A stretch of 6,645 bases of DNA from the NCBI GenBank assembly GCA_958405585.1, contig CATYEP010000102.1, forward strand, positions 1-6,645, given 5' to 3'. Under the pieces are notes generated by a model. It had not been told where the DNA came from. It saw only the letters and a program-made list of their open reading frames with translations, and searched no databases. The position numbers and the translations under genes were made by a program. Below are positions 1-5,344 of this stretch, one piece after another; position 1 is the first letter of the stretch, and the number at the start of each line of letters is the position of its first letter. The stretch is from an uncultured Eubacteriales bacterium (lineage in GTDB: Bacteria > Bacillota > Clostridia > Christensenellales > Borkfalkiaceae).

Positions 1-61
1 ATCGGTGCCGATCGTGCAGACATTGGTATCATTGGTCGGCAGTTTTTTGGAGCTGGTATGA
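1..61 (+). CDS. spoIIIAD: SpoIIIAD, stage III sporulation protein (C-terminal end only)
   Basis: Only the last 19 codons are present, in the frame beginning at base 2 and ending at TGA 59-61. The visible peptide is hydrophobic and reads SVPIVQTLVSLVGSFLELV. This fits the last membrane helix of SpoIIIAD, a small polytopic membrane protein of the SpoIIIA complex made in the mother cell. The stop overlaps the ATG of spoIIIAE by 4 bases (ATGA), which is typical of translational coupling. The name rests mainly on position directly before an unmistakable spoIIIAE, because the peptide alone is too short to identify the family. Confidence 0.72.
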   Translation, partial: SVPIVQTLVSLVGSFLELV

Positions 62-1242
62 AAGGGAAAACACGCATTCGGATCATGATTGTATGGGTAG
101 TGCTTCTGCTTATCGTGGCGGGAAATATGTTTGCGGATACGTTTGCGGAGGGATCGGAAGACCTGAACGGAAGCATGGAAGAAGTCATCGATCATCTGGA
201 CACGGAAAAACTGCAGGAATATCTGGATTCCCTCACGCAGGAACAGAGAGAGGCGTTCGGGAGCAATTTTGCAGAAAAGCTGAAATCGCTGATCACGGGC
301 GATTTTTCTCTGGATTACGGTAGTATTTTTTCAGCGCTTTCCGGGATATTTTTTGACCAGATCTCAGGTCTTTTGCCTGTTTTTTGCGTAATTTGTGCGG
401 TATCGGTTTTGTGCGGGATTTTGGGTAGATTTAAAAGTTCTTTTGCGGAGAGAGGTACCTCCAAAATGATATTTTTTGTGGGGTATTCAGCAGTGCTGGT
501 GCTGATTCTGACAAGCCTGTCGGGAATTGTACAAGACTGCGGCTCGACGGTACATTCTCTGCAAGCACAGATGCAGGCGATTTTTCCGGTTCTGCTGACA
601 TTGATAGCGACGAGCGGCGGAAGTGTATCGGTGGCGGTCTATCAACCGGCTGTTTTGTTTTTGAGCGAGATCATCGTGGACATTGTCGCCGGGATCGTAT
701 TCCCGCTGGCTGCAATGATTTGTGTTTTGAACATGGTGGGAAATATGAGCCAGGAGATCAAGCTGAAGAATTTTTCAAATTTATTTGCGGCGGTGATCAA
801 ATGGGTGCTCGGATTATCGTTGGCGGCATTTACGGTGTTTCTGACGGTGCAGGGGATCACATCTGCGACGTATGACGGATTATCGTTCAAGGCGGCAAAA
901 TATGCCGTAAGCAATACGGTACCTATCATCGGCGGCTTCTTGGGGAGTGGGTTCGATCTTGTGATTGCCGGGAGCGTGCTGATCAAAAACTCGGTAGGCT
1001 CCTGCGGAATATTTTTGCTGGTGATCGTGCTGATCGTTCCGCTTGTGCAGCTGATTGCCTATAATTTGTTTTTGAAACTGGCGGCGGCGGTTACGGAACC
1101 GATCGGAGATGCGGGAATATCCAACTTCCTTTCTTCTTTATCCGGGACAGTCAATTATTTTACGGCAGGTTTGCTTGCGGTCGGTTTTATGTATTTTATA
1201 ACGGTATTGCTTTTGATTTGTTCATCAAATACATTATTTTAA
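58..1242 (+). CDS. spoIIIAE: SpoIIIAE, stage III sporulation membrane protein
   Basis: SpoIIIAE is a polytopic membrane component of the SpoIIIA-SpoIIQ channel, which joins the mother cell to the engulfed forespore and supports late forespore development. The 394 residues are close to the 399 of B. subtilis. Residues 1-30 form a signal-peptide-like start: basic, then a hydrophobic stretch at about 9-21, then A-x-x-x-A sites at 26-30. A charged outside domain follows (about 31-95). Several membrane segments then begin near residues 102, 137, 174, 195, 240, 294 and 365. The conserved VPIIGG motif is at 288-293 and belongs to the family's best conserved region. ATG 58 is preceded by GGAG at 49-52 and overlaps the upstream stop. 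The gene is followed after 2 bases by spoIIIAF. The family call is secure; the number of membrane passes is my estimate from hydrophobicity. Confidence 0.95.
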   Translation: MKGKTRIRIMIVWVVLLLIVAGNMFADTFAEGSEDLNGSMEEVIDHLDTEKLQEYLDSLTQEQREAFGSNFAEKLKSLITGDFSLDYGSIFSALSGIFFDQISGLLPVFCVICAVSVLCGILGRFKSSFAERGTSKMIFFVGYSAVLVLILTSLSGIVQDCGSTVHSLQAQMQAIFPVLLTLIATSGGSVSVAVYQPAVLFLSEIIVDIVAGIVFPLAAMICVLNMVGNMSQEIKLKNFSNLFAAVIKWVLGLSLAAFTVFLTVQGITSATYDGLSFKAAKYAVSNTVPIIGGFLGSGFDLVIAGSVLIKNSVGSCGIFLLVIVLIVPLVQLIAYNLFLKLAAAVTEPIGDAGISNFLSSLSGTVNYFTAGLLAVGFMYFITVLLLICSSNTLF

Positions 1243-1244
1243 AA

Positions 1245-1724
1245 ATGGAAGCATATATTTTATCCGTCAGCGGAGCTGTTTTAGTTTCTGCGGTGGCGGT
1301 CATATTGCTGCCCGAGGGTAAAACCGGGAAATTTATCGGCGGCATTTTGAAGCTGTTTTGTCTTTTGGTTATATTGTTGCCCATCCCGAAGATGCTGGAA
1401 AAATATTTAGGGCAAGATGCGGAAATTCCTTCTTTTTCGGAGGAAGGGGAATTGGACGACGAATTTATCGATTATATGTTTTCTAAGCGTGCGGAAGAAG
1501 AGGCAAAACAATTGGAAGAGCAGATCGATGAAGAGTTTGAGATTGTCGTAAACATTCAGATTGAGTGGGAATATGCCGAATATGCCTATAATGTTACAAA
1601 AGTTACGGTAAAAATTGAAAATTTTGGAATATACGGCGACGACGAGCATATAAATGTTATAGAGCAAGTGAAAGAATATGTCGCCGGGATATATCAAGGG
1701 ACGGAGGTGGAAGTAAATGAGTGA
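1245..1724 (+). CDS. spoIIIAF: SpoIIIAF, stage III sporulation protein
   Basis: SpoIIIAF is a membrane-anchored part of the SpoIIIA channel with a soluble ring-building-type domain. From ATG 1245 the protein has 159 residues. Two membrane helices lie at about 4-22 and 30-47, joined by a short LPEGKTGKF loop and ending in the family-typical LLPIP (44-48). An acidic linker rich in E and D follows, then an alpha/beta domain at about 80-159. B. subtilis SpoIIIAF has 206 residues, so this one is short. A TTG at 1218 would add nine residues but would overlap spoIIIAE. Neither start has a clear Shine-Dalgarno sequence. ATG 1245 lies 2 bases after the spoIIIAE stop, and its protein starts like other family members, so coupled translation is inferred. 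The gene overlaps spoIIIAG by 8 bases. Confidence 0.88.
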   Translation: MEAYILSVSGAVLVSAVAVILLPEGKTGKFIGGILKLFCLLVILLPIPKMLEKYLGQDAEIPSFSEEGELDDEFIDYMFSKRAEEEAKQLEEQIDEEFEIVVNIQIEWEYAEYAYNVTKVTVKIENFGIYGDDEHINVIEQVKEYVAGIYQGTEVEVNE

Positions 1725-2214
1725 AGCGGCGGCAAAACTTGGCCGAAAGATAAAGAGCGGGAAGCTGTTTGAGATCGTAGTTGTTGTGATCCTGATTCTG
1801 GTGGTTGCGGTGATCGTATTCACCACCTTTACGGATAGAGAAACATCTGGCGAGATAAGCGGCGATTCTGCGGATTATGTACAGGAACTGGAAACACGTC
1901 TTTCCAAAGTATTATCGAAAATGGAGGGAGCCGGAGAAGTGAGCGTATTTGTAACGGTCGCTTCGGAAGGGGAAAAAGTGTTGGCGATGGAGACCGTGCA
2001 GGAGGAAGACGGAACGGTGACTACGACCCCGATTTTGTCGGGGGGAGAGCCGGTCGTGCTGGAAGAACTGATGCCGGAAATAACGGGAGTGCTGATTGTG
2101 GCGGAAGGTGCAAACGATCTGAATGTGCGTTTCAATCTTCTGGAAGCGGCAGCATCCGTTTTAAATATCAACCAAAGCATAATCAAAGTATATACAATGG
2201 GCGGCAATTCATAA
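1717..2214 (+). CDS. spoIIIAG: SpoIIIAG, stage III sporulation ring protein
   Basis: SpoIIIAG forms a large ring in the space between the mother-cell and forespore membranes; its B. subtilis homologue resembles rings of specialised secretion systems. The 165 residues comprise a basic N terminus (1-17), one membrane helix (about 18-38), a short linker, and a ring-building domain (about 54-165). The second half carries the typical GVLIVAEG at 124-131, followed by a helix and a final strand ending VYTMGG. The segment between the two halves (about 80-115, including EEDGTVTTT) corresponds to the insertion found in this family. At 165 residues it is much shorter than the 229 of B. subtilis. ATG 1717 has a strong GGAGG at 1703-1707 and overlaps the spoIIIAF stop, so it probably has both independent and coupled initiation. 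Confidence 0.93.
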   Translation: MSEAAAKLGRKIKSGKLFEIVVVVILILVVAVIVFTTFTDRETSGEISGDSADYVQELETRLSKVLSKMEGAGEVSVFVTVASEGEKVLAMETVQEEDGTVTTTPILSGGEPVVLEELMPEITGVLIVAEGANDLNVRFNLLEAAASVLNINQSIIKVYTMGGNS

Positions 2215-2220
2215 ACAAAA

Positions 2221-2226
2221 AAGGAG
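2221..2226 (+). promoter_or_regulatory. Shine-Dalgarno sequence that decides the spoIIIAH start
   Basis: AAGGAG ends 10 bases before ATG 2237 but only one base before the in-frame GTG at 2228. The GTG is therefore too close to be used, and ATG 2237 is chosen as the start of spoIIIAH. Confidence 0.8.
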
Positions 2227-2236
2227 AGTGTTAAGT

Positions 2237-2725
2237 ATGTCGAGAACCAAGAAAATTGTCATTATGACGGGGCTGGTGCTGTTGCTGGCGGTAACGGCGG
2301 TGTTTAATTTCGTTTTGGCGGGAAGCCTTGACGGTAGTGCGGATTCTGGCGAAGTGACGGCGGCGAATTACTTTACTTCGTACAGGACGGAGCGTACCAC
2401 GACGCGCAACGAAGAATTGTTGCAGCTGGATTCGATTCTGGAAAGCACGGAAGCGGGCAGTGAAGCGTACGAAGAGGCGATGTCCTTGAAGTTGCAGATC
2501 GTGGAAATGATGGAACGCGAACTTTTGCTGGAAACATATATCAAGTCGTTGGGCTATACGGATGCGGTCGTGAGTATCGGAATGGACTCGGAAAACGTCA
2601 ATGTATTCGTGAATGCGAGCGAACTTGGCTACAATGATTTTCTTTCCATCTATAATATTTTGACGGAAGAAGCGGGTTGTGATCCTGCGAATGTAAATAT
2701 TATGCCGATTCAGGCGGAAATTTAA
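2237..2725 (+). CDS. spoIIIAH: SpoIIIAH, stage III sporulation protein, SpoIIQ partner
   Basis: SpoIIIAH is the mother-cell membrane protein whose outside domain binds forespore SpoIIQ and forms a ring related to YscJ/FliF proteins. From ATG 2237 there are 162 residues: a single membrane helix at about 7-27, then NYFTSYRTER (44-53), which matches the family's aromatic pair followed by an Arg/Glu-rich helix. Next come a helix rich in E, M and L (about 75-105) and an alpha/beta ring-building domain to the end (YIKSLGYTDAVVSI, then VNVFVNASEL). The B. subtilis protein has 218 residues, so the linker between membrane helix and domain is short here. It follows spoIIIAG by 22 bases and is the last sporulation gene in the window. 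No terminator-like hairpin was seen between it and the next gene. Confidence 0.93.
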   Translation: MSRTKKIVIMTGLVLLLAVTAVFNFVLAGSLDGSADSGEVTAANYFTSYRTERTTTRNEELLQLDSILESTEAGSEAYEEAMSLKLQIVEMMERELLLETYIKSLGYTDAVVSIGMDSENVNVFVNASELGYNDFLSIYNILTEEAGCDPANVNIMPIQAEI

Positions 2726-2734
2726 TAAAAATAC

Positions 2735-2763
2735 TGTTCAAATTTCAAAAAATGTGGTATAAT
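2735..2763 (+). promoter_or_regulatory. Likely vegetative (SigA-type) extended -10 promoter for asp23 and downstream genes
   Basis: TATAAT at 2758-2763 is a perfect -10 hexamer and is preceded by TGG (2755-2757), giving the extended TGn -10 pattern. A weak -35 candidate, TGTTCA (2735-2740), lies 17 bases upstream and matches the consensus at three of six bases. The start point would be near 2770, leaving a leader of only about 20 bases before the asp23 ATG at 2793. The site lies in the AT-rich gap directly after the sporulation genes. It is therefore expected to drive the housekeeping genes independently of sporulation. Seen: the hexamer and TG. Inferred: the sigma factor and start point. Confidence 0.75.
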
Positions 2764-2792
2764 AAACATAAGAAAATTCTTGGAGAGCTACA

Positions 2793-3131
2793 ATGGCACT
2801 TTTCAAACGTGTTCCGTCCGACGGTCAAAAAGGGAAAGTATCTTACAATTCCGGCATAGTGAGCGGAATTATCAGCCTTGCCGTTTCGGAAATTGAAGGA
2901 GTGGAACTTCTTCAAGGGAAAAAGCGCGGATTAAAGCTGTACTTTGAGAAGGAAGGTATTTACGCCGATATTTCCGTTAAGGTAGATTACGGGTACAATG
3001 TTCCCGAAGTTGCGTTCAAGATTCAGCAATCTGTCAAACATAACGTAGAAGCGATGACGGAGTATAAAGTCGCCAAAGTTGACGTTTATGTGGTCGGCGT
3101 TGAATTATTGGATCACGCAGTCGAACAATAA
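2793..3131 (+). CDS. yqhY: Asp23/Gls24 (DUF322) family protein, YqhY-like
   Basis: This 112-residue protein belongs to the Asp23/Gls24 envelope-stress family. Its conserved start is at residues 14-37 (GKVSYNSGIVSGIISLAVSE, then IEGV). The family pattern continues with alternating strands (GLKLYFEKEGIYADISVKV), a helix containing VPEVAFKIQQSVKHNVEAMT, and a final strand VDVYVVGVEL. No signal peptide or membrane helix is present, so it is expected in the cytoplasm. In B. subtilis yqhY sits between accC and nusB and has been linked to control of acetyl-CoA carboxylase. Here nusB follows but accB/accC are missing. ATG 2793 has GGAG at 2782-2785. The family call is firm; orthology to YqhY rests on the position before nusB. 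Confidence 0.9.
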   Translation: MALFKRVPSDGQKGKVSYNSGIVSGIISLAVSEIEGVELLQGKKRGLKLYFEKEGIYADISVKVDYGYNVPEVAFKIQQSVKHNVEAMTEYKVAKVDVYVVGVELLDHAVEQ

Positions 3132-3147
3132 ACAAAATTTTAAGGTG

Positions 3148-3177
3148 TTTCCCCTCGGAAAATTTTTCGGGGGGAAA
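3148..3177 (+). other. Long inverted repeat (stem-loop) between asp23 and nusB
   Basis: The arms 3148-3162 and 3163-3177 are complementary over 15 positions, with two G-U wobbles and no mismatch. The base is TTTCCCC pairing with GGGGAAA, and the centre is AAAATTTT, part of which must form the loop. In RNA this would be a strong hairpin. The run of five T (3185-3189) begins 8 bases after the stem, not directly behind it, so it is a poor match to a Rho-independent terminator. It may weaken readthrough from asp23 into nusB, protect the mRNA 3' end, or mark a processing site. Confidence 0.6.
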
Positions 3178-3204
3178 TATTAAATTTTTACAGGGACATA
3201 CATT

Positions 3205-3621
3205 ATGAGAAGTAAAGCGCGCGAATGTGCATTTAAGGTGATTTTTGCATCGTTGTTTCAATCGGAAGAGCCGGCTGAATTTCAGCGCGGCGTTTACAAG
3301 ACGTTCGCATTGGACGAAGAAGAAGCCGAGTATGCAGACCGTTTGCTGGACTGTGTCAAAGATCATCGTGAAGAGTTGACGGAAGCATTGAACCGTTATT
3401 CGATCGGATTTTCTGAAAAGAGAATGTTTCCGGTAGATAAAAGCCTTTTACTGATGGCAATGGCAGAAATGAAATACATCGATGATGTACCGGCGATTGT
3501 CAGCATTGACGAGGCGGTGGGGCTTGCCCGCAAATATTCTACGGAAAAGAGTGTCGGATATGTAAACGGCGTATTGGGAGCTTATATGGCGGAGGTTGCG
3601 AAAGATGGCGCAGATCATTGA
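3205..3621 (+). CDS. nusB: NusB, transcription antitermination factor
   Basis: NusB pairs with NusE (ribosomal protein S10) on the boxA RNA of rRNA leaders and helps RNA polymerase read through terminators in rRNA operons. The 138 residues are near the 131 of B. subtilis. The all-helical family pattern is clear: RECAFKVIFASLFQ near the N terminus (residues 6-19), the LLLMAMAEM helix in the middle, DVPAIVSIDEAV (IDEAV at 101-105), then GLARKYSTEKSVGYVNGVLG with VNGVLG at 120-125. ATG 3205 has a modest AGGG at 3192-3195. Its last 17 bases overlap folD, and the folD ribosome-binding site lies inside its 3' end, so the two are coupled. Confidence 0.95.
   Translation: MRSKARECAFKVIFASLFQSEEPAEFQRGVYKTFALDEEEAEYADRLLDCVKDHREELTEALNRYSIGFSEKRMFPVDKSLLLMAMAEMKYIDDVPAIVSIDEAVGLARKYSTEKSVGYVNGVLGAYMAEVAKDGADH
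3591..3595 (+). promoter_or_regulatory. Shine-Dalgarno sequence that decides the folD start
   Basis: GGAGG inside the 3' end of nusB lies 9 bases before ATG 3605. It directly abuts the in-frame TTG at 3596, so the TTG cannot use it and ATG 3605 is preferred. Confidence 0.8.
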
Positions 3622-4450
3622 CGGCAAGGCGCTTGCAGAGGAGCTTCGCGGGGAGATCCGTGAACGTGTCGCTATTTTTAAAAAAGAGCGCGGAAAAGAT
3701 ATCGGGCTTGCTGTAGTACTGGTGGGTGAAAACCAGGCATCCAAGGTATATGTCCGCAACAAGATCAAGGCCTGTGAGGAAGTAGGGATCAAATCTTTTT
3801 CCTACCATCTGCCTGAAGAGACGAGCGAAGATCAGCTTATTTCTTTGATCGATGAATTGGTTGCTTCTGAAAATGTGCACGGAATTTTGGTGCAGCTGCC
3901 GCTTCCGAAACATATCGATGAACGGAAAATTCTGCGCAGGATCCCGCCCGCGAAAGATGTGGACGGGTTTTGTGCGGAGAATGTGGGAAACCTTGCGATG
4001 AATCGGGAAACGATCGTTGCTTGCACACCGTACGGAGTCATGAAGATGCTGGAGAAATACGGGATCGATCCGAAAGGCAAGACGGCGGTTGTTCTGGGCA
4101 GATCAAACATCGTGGGCAAACCGATGGCAATGCTTTTGCTGAACGCGGATGCGACGGTCACCGTATGTCACAGTAAGACTGCAAATCTGCAGCAGGTCTG
4201 CGCGGGTGCGGATATTCTGGTCGTTGCGATCGGGAAAGCAAAGTTTGTAACGGCAGATATGGTAAAAGAAGGTGCGGTCGTGATCGATGTCGGTATGGAT
4301 CGCGATGAAAACGGAAAACTATGCGGCGATGTGGATTTTGAGAAGGTAAAGGACAAAGCGTCTTTTATTACACCGGTTCCGGGCGGAGTCGGACCGATGA
4401 CGATCACCATGCTGCTTTATAATACGGTGATTGCCGCGTCGAGGAGCTGA
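3605..4450 (+). CDS. folD: FolD, bifunctional methylenetetrahydrofolate dehydrogenase/cyclohydrolase
   Basis: FolD converts 5,10-methylene-THF to 5,10-methenyl-THF with NADP and then hydrolyses it to 10-formyl-THF, in the cytoplasm, feeding purine and formyl-Met synthesis. From ATG 3605 it has 281 residues, normal for the family (about 283), and begins with the usual MAQIIDGKALA. The catalytic lysine is K53 in YVRNKIKACEEVG. Other signatures are GILVQLPLP, KDVDGF at 117-122 with Asp120 for folate binding, CTPYGVMKML, the nucleotide-binding GRSNIVGKPMAMLLL, and ITPVPGGVGPMTITMLLYNT near the end. All key residues are intact. It overlaps nusB by 17 bases and is followed after 4 bases by the TTG of ispA. 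The exonuclease VII genes usually found next to folD in B. subtilis are absent. Confidence 0.97.
   Translation: MAQIIDGKALAEELRGEIRERVAIFKKERGKDIGLAVVLVGENQASKVYVRNKIKACEEVGIKSFSYHLPEETSEDQLISLIDELVASENVHGILVQLPLPKHIDERKILRRIPPAKDVDGFCAENVGNLAMNRETIVACTPYGVMKMLEKYGIDPKGKTAVVLGRSNIVGKPMAMLLLNADATVTVCHSKTANLQQVCAGADILVVAIGKAKFVTADMVKEGAVVIDVGMDRDENGKLCGDVDFEKVKDKASFITPVPGGVGPMTITMLLYNTVIAASRS
4441..4446 (+). promoter_or_regulatory. Shine-Dalgarno sequence that points to a TTG start for ispA
   Basis: GAGGAG overlaps the last codons of folD and lies 8 bases before TTG 4455. The only other upstream in-frame start, TTG 4431, lies before this site and has no binding site of its own. Confidence 0.75.
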
Positions 4451-4454
4451 ACAT

Positions 4455-5342
4455 TTGGAAACGCAATTTAAACAAAGGATGGAAGAGCTGCGGCTTTTAT
4501 TTGAAGAAATTCTGGCAGAATATCTCACAAATTTACAGATAAGACCGGAAATACTCAGGGAAAGCATGCAGTACTCGCTGAAGATCGGAGGAAAGCGGCT
4601 TCGTCCCGTTCTGATGTTTGTGACAGCGCAGATGCTGGGCGGAAAGATACAGGATGTCGCCAATTTTGCCTTGGCGATCGAGATGATCCATACTTATTCC
4701 CTGATTCATGACGATCTTCCTGCGATGGACAACGATGATTTTCGCAGGGGGAAGCCGAGCAATCACAAGCAGTTTGGAGAGGGGCAGGCGATCCTTGCGG
4801 GCGATGCACTTTTGAATGAGGCATACGGGCTTTGTTTTGAAGAGTGCAACAAAGGAAAAAGCTATCGCATGGCGGCGTCCGTTTTGTGTAAGAATGCAGG
4901 AGCTTTCGGGATGGTTGCTGGACAGGCTGCCGACTTGTTCTGGCAGGGCAGAGAAGATGCGGGCAAATCGGAAGCGGATTTTATCATACTGAATAAAACG
5001 GCGAAGATGATCATGAGCGCCGTGACGGTTCCCGCTTATGTGTATGATGCGGATGAAAATATCATCGCGCTGTTGAATGAGTTTGGAAAAAATTTCGGTT
5101 ATTTGTTTCAGATCACGGACGATCTTCTGGATTATACAGGTGATTTTGAAAAGCTTGGGAAGTCAGTCGGTAAAGACGCGGCGGAAAAGAAAATATCCAG
5201 CGTGAACTTGTACGGAAAAGAGAAAAGCGAGGAGCTTGCGGACTATTATTGCGAACTTTGTCTGAAGATTTTGGGTGAGTTGCCGTATGAGTGTTCGTTT
5301 TTACAGGAATTGACGAAGTATGTCCGTGGCAGAGAGGCATAA
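4455..5342 (+). CDS. ispA: IspA, farnesyl-diphosphate-synthase-type polyprenyl synthase
   Basis: The enzyme joins isopentenyl diphosphate to allylic diphosphates, giving geranyl and farnesyl diphosphate for undecaprenyl lipid carrier and quinone-type products. From TTG 4455 it has 295 residues, matching the 296 of B. subtilis IspA. Motifs in order are GGKRLRPVL, the first Asp-rich motif DDLPAMD at 86-92 followed by NDDFRRGKP, GEGQAILAGDALL, GMVAGQAADL, and the second Asp-rich motif DDLLD at 222-226. HTYSLIHDD before the first motif is the bacterial farnesyl-synthase pattern, so a C15 product is likely but inferred. The usual KTG is KTA at 181-183. TTG is chosen because GAGGAG (4441-4446) is 8 bases upstream. 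dxs, the usual downstream partner, is missing; tlyA follows after 2 bases. Confidence 0.93.
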   Translation: METQFKQRMEELRLLFEEILAEYLTNLQIRPEILRESMQYSLKIGGKRLRPVLMFVTAQMLGGKIQDVANFALAIEMIHTYSLIHDDLPAMDNDDFRRGKPSNHKQFGEGQAILAGDALLNEAYGLCFEECNKGKSYRMAASVLCKNAGAFGMVAGQAADLFWQGREDAGKSEADFIILNKTAKMIMSAVTVPAYVYDADENIIALLNEFGKNFGYLFQITDDLLDYTGDFEKLGKSVGKDAAEKKISSVNLYGKEKSEELADYYCELCLKILGELPYECSFLQELTKYVRGREA

Positions 5343-5344
5343 TA

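Noticed and set aside
93..323. 76-residue plus-strand open frame inside spoIIIAE
   Set aside because: It overlaps a certain gene in another frame, is rich in Gly/Arg from GC-biased codon shadows, and resembles no known family.
642..986. Minus-strand open frame opposite spoIIIAE
   Set aside because: Lies wholly antisense to a well-conserved gene and has the Thr/Asn/Pro-rich composition expected of an antisense shadow; no ribosome-binding site noted.
1218..1244. Upstream TTG start for spoIIIAF
   Set aside because: It would overlap the spoIIIAE end, has no ribosome-binding site, and adds residues not typical of the family; ATG 1245 fits better.
2726..2757. Terminator for the spoIIIA operon
   Set aside because: The stretch is AT-rich but shows no GC stem followed by a T-run, so no terminator can be supported here.
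3178..3189. TATTAA plus T-run before nusB as a second promoter
   Set aside because: Only a weak -10 resemblance and no credible -35 at the right distance; the stem-loop occupies the upstream region.
4319..4663. Minus-strand open frame across the folD-ispA junction
   Set aside because: It covers conserved coding sequence of both genes on the opposite strand and has no recognisable domain; the plus-strand genes explain the region fully.
5291..5344. Upstream alternative start adding 18 residues to TlyA
   Set aside because: The added peptide is out of keeping with S4-domain starts (MRLDKYL) and lies inside ispA; AGAGAGG at 5331-5337 fits ATG 5345.
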